Shown here piece by piece: positions 62,857 to 64,000 of a stretch of 64,000 nucleotides of DNA. Positions within the stretch are counted from its first letter, which is position 1. Each line of letters opens with the position of its first letter. The stretch lies in assembly GCA_013141415.1 (NCBI GenBank), contig JABFQY010000001.1:372001-436000 (forward strand), written 5' to 3'. A program made the translations under genes and the position numbers. The notes under the pieces are model-generated. The model was not told the DNA's origin. It saw nothing but the letters and a program-made list of their open reading frames with translations, and ran no database searches. Source of the DNA: Kiritimatiellaceae bacterium (GTDB lineage Bacteria > Verrucomicrobiota > Kiritimatiellia > Kiritimatiellales > Tichowtungiaceae).

Positions 62857-64000
62857 TTAACAGGGCTCCTTTCAATACTGGCGCGCGCGGCATCGAGCTT
62901 GTGAAAAAAATTCTGCTCGCCGATTTCTTTCGTCAGGCCGGAACGATCCAGAACTCTTCGTACCGGCGCTTTGACGCCGGAAAAAAACAACTGAATGCCG
63001 CTGTTGCGCAACCGTGAAACGATGTTGCCGAGCATTTCCTCGCCCGAAGCGTCAATGGCATTGATTCCCTGACAGTCCACCGCGATAAATTTTGCGCCAG
63101 GATATTCTTCGCGGAGACGGAAGATATGTTCCTCGAAATAAGTCGTGTTGGCAAAATAAAGCCGTCCGTCAAAACGCACCGACGGCATGATCGGATCGAC
63201 GGTCAGGTTGTGCTTCTGGGCGTCGCGGTAGGTTCCGTCCTCGTGGCGGCCCAGTACGGCGACGTTCGGTTTCATGGTGCGGTACAGATACATTATGATT
63301 GAAAGTCCGGCACCGAAAATAATCCCTTTGTCCATGTCGGGAGCCATTGAGAGTGTTGCAACAAAGGTTGCAACGCCAGCTGCACCGTCGGTTCGGCTGA
63401 CTTTGAAATAGTGAGCGAATTTTTTGAAATGGAGCAGGTTAAGTACGGCGGCAATAATGACGGCGGCCAGCGCGGCCTGCGGCAGGAAGAAGATCAGCTT
63501 GGTGAAGAACATCAAAAACAGCAGCACGAACAGTCCGGCAAACACAGCGCTCAGGCCGGTTTTTGCGCCGGAGGCATCGCTCAGGGCAGAGCGGGAAAAA
63601 GAACCGCTGACCGGGTAGCCGCCGGTGAATGCCGATGTAAGCGAAGCCAGTCCCTGGCCGACTGTTTCCTGACAAATGCTCAGCTTCTGTTTGTTTTTAG
63701 CGGCCAGCGCGTTGGCGACCGAGCACATTTCCATGAAGCCGACAAAGGCGATTACCGCCGCACCGGGGAGCAGTTTTTTGACGGTTTCCCAATCGGGACT
63801 GATCAGCGTGAAACGCGGACATCCGGACGGAATTAAGCCGACTACGCTGACCGGCTTCGCGAGTTCATTCAGTTTGAAAAAATAGACGGCCAGACTGGTG
63901 AGGATCATGACGGTTAATGCGGCGGGTACTTTCGGCCAAAGCTTTTTCAGGCCGAGCAGAAGAGCCAGTGAGCCGACGCCGATGATCAGCGTGGGAATGT
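62853..64000 (-). CDS. SulP family anion transporter with STAS domain (5' end outside window)
   Basis: The visible part codes about 381 residues. The frame is open to the right edge, so the ATG at 63908 is internal. Membrane helices with GYPVSGSFSRSALSDASGAKTG-type SulP sequence are followed by a cytoplasmic STAS domain (FIAVDCQGINAIDASGEEML). Members carry sulfate, bicarbonate or other anions; sulfate would suit the cys genes in this window, but substrate is not shown. The N-terminal third is missing. Confidence 0.92.
   Translation of the reverse strand, partial: IPTLIIGVGSLALLLGLKKLWPKVPAALTVMILTSLAVYFFKLNELAKPVSVVGLIPSGCPRFTLISPDWETVKKLLPGAAVIAFVGFMEMCSVANALAAKNKQKLSICQETVGQGLASLTSAFTGGYPVSGSFSRSALSDASGAKTGLSAVFAGLFVLLFLMFFTKLIFFLPQAALAAVIIAAVLNLLHFKKFAHYFKVSRTDGAAGVATFVATLSMAPDMDKGIIFGAGLSIIMYLYRTMKPNVAVLGRHEDGTYRDAQKHNLTVDPIMPSVRFDGRLYFANTTYFEEHIFRLREEYPGAKFIAVDCQGINAIDASGEEMLGNIVSRLRNSGIQLFFSGVKAPVRRVLDRSGLTKEIGEQNFFHKLDAARASIERSPVK

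Overview
The window looks like a chromosomal segment of a Gram-negative bacterium of the PVC superphylum (Planctomycetes-Verrucomicrobia-Chlamydiae), most likely near Kiritimatiellota/Verrucomicrobiota/Lentisphaerota. The clues are a complete Tol-Pal set, a formylglycine-type sulfatase, a chlamydia-like V-type ATPase operon, a secreted protein with a DTDNDGLPDWWEQ motif, a RAYT-type transposase with an extra C-terminal domain, and GxxExxY proteins. The placement is inferred: there is no rRNA, and I recognise no tRNA. The DNA is GC-rich and gene-dense; no gap between genes exceeds about 240 bp.

Layout. 1-5432 (mostly minus): smc, a MIP channel with a cysteine-rich tail, and ydcF. 5670-6755: an AI-2E/PerM-type membrane protein. 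6916-14092: a V-type ATPase operon (E, DUF2764, A, B, D, I, K) without C, F or G/H. 14199-20306: pheS (no pheT beside it), a 6-phosphofructokinase, nnr, a sulfatase and pdxJ. 20290-26361 (minus): tolQ-tolR-tolA, a secreted protein, tolB, pal and a degenerate GGDEF protein. 26468-32281: a family-10 glycosyl hydrolase, a membrane-TPR protein and mutS. 32448-42201 (plus): a lipoprotein, an EF-G paralogue, a RAYT transposase, yebC, ruvC, accB, accC, Asp23, AmaP, a PfkB kinase and an IspD-like protein. 42273-45103 (minus): acylphosphatase, a class III cyclase-like protein, two small proteins and an MntP-ZIP fusion.

45281-60332 is a sulfur-assimilation and tetrapyrrole block: cysH (APS-reductase type), cysD, cysNC with a damaged kinase domain, an Mrr nuclease, a large GltD-like flavoprotein with ferredoxin domains, sulfite reductase, a CysG(N)-HemA fusion, a HemC-CobA-HemD fusion, hemB and hemL. 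Together these would take sulfate to sulfide and make siroheme for the sulfite reductase. 60364-64000: a WecG-STAS fusion, a secreted protein, tadA, a DUF202 protein and a SulP transporter cut by the window end.

Three kinds of dispersed repeats overlie this map. (A) A 15-bp palindrome, TTCCAA-N3-TTGGAA, occurs more than a dozen times in exact or near-exact form, both between genes and in frame inside genes. (B) Short GC-rich hairpins, usually followed by TAC, often sit beside or between family A copies. (C) A 26-bp terminal inverted repeat bounds an 876-bp cassette holding one GxxExxY nuclease-like gene, and also a 78-bp gene-less copy 5 kb away. Families A-C are the least explained part of the window.
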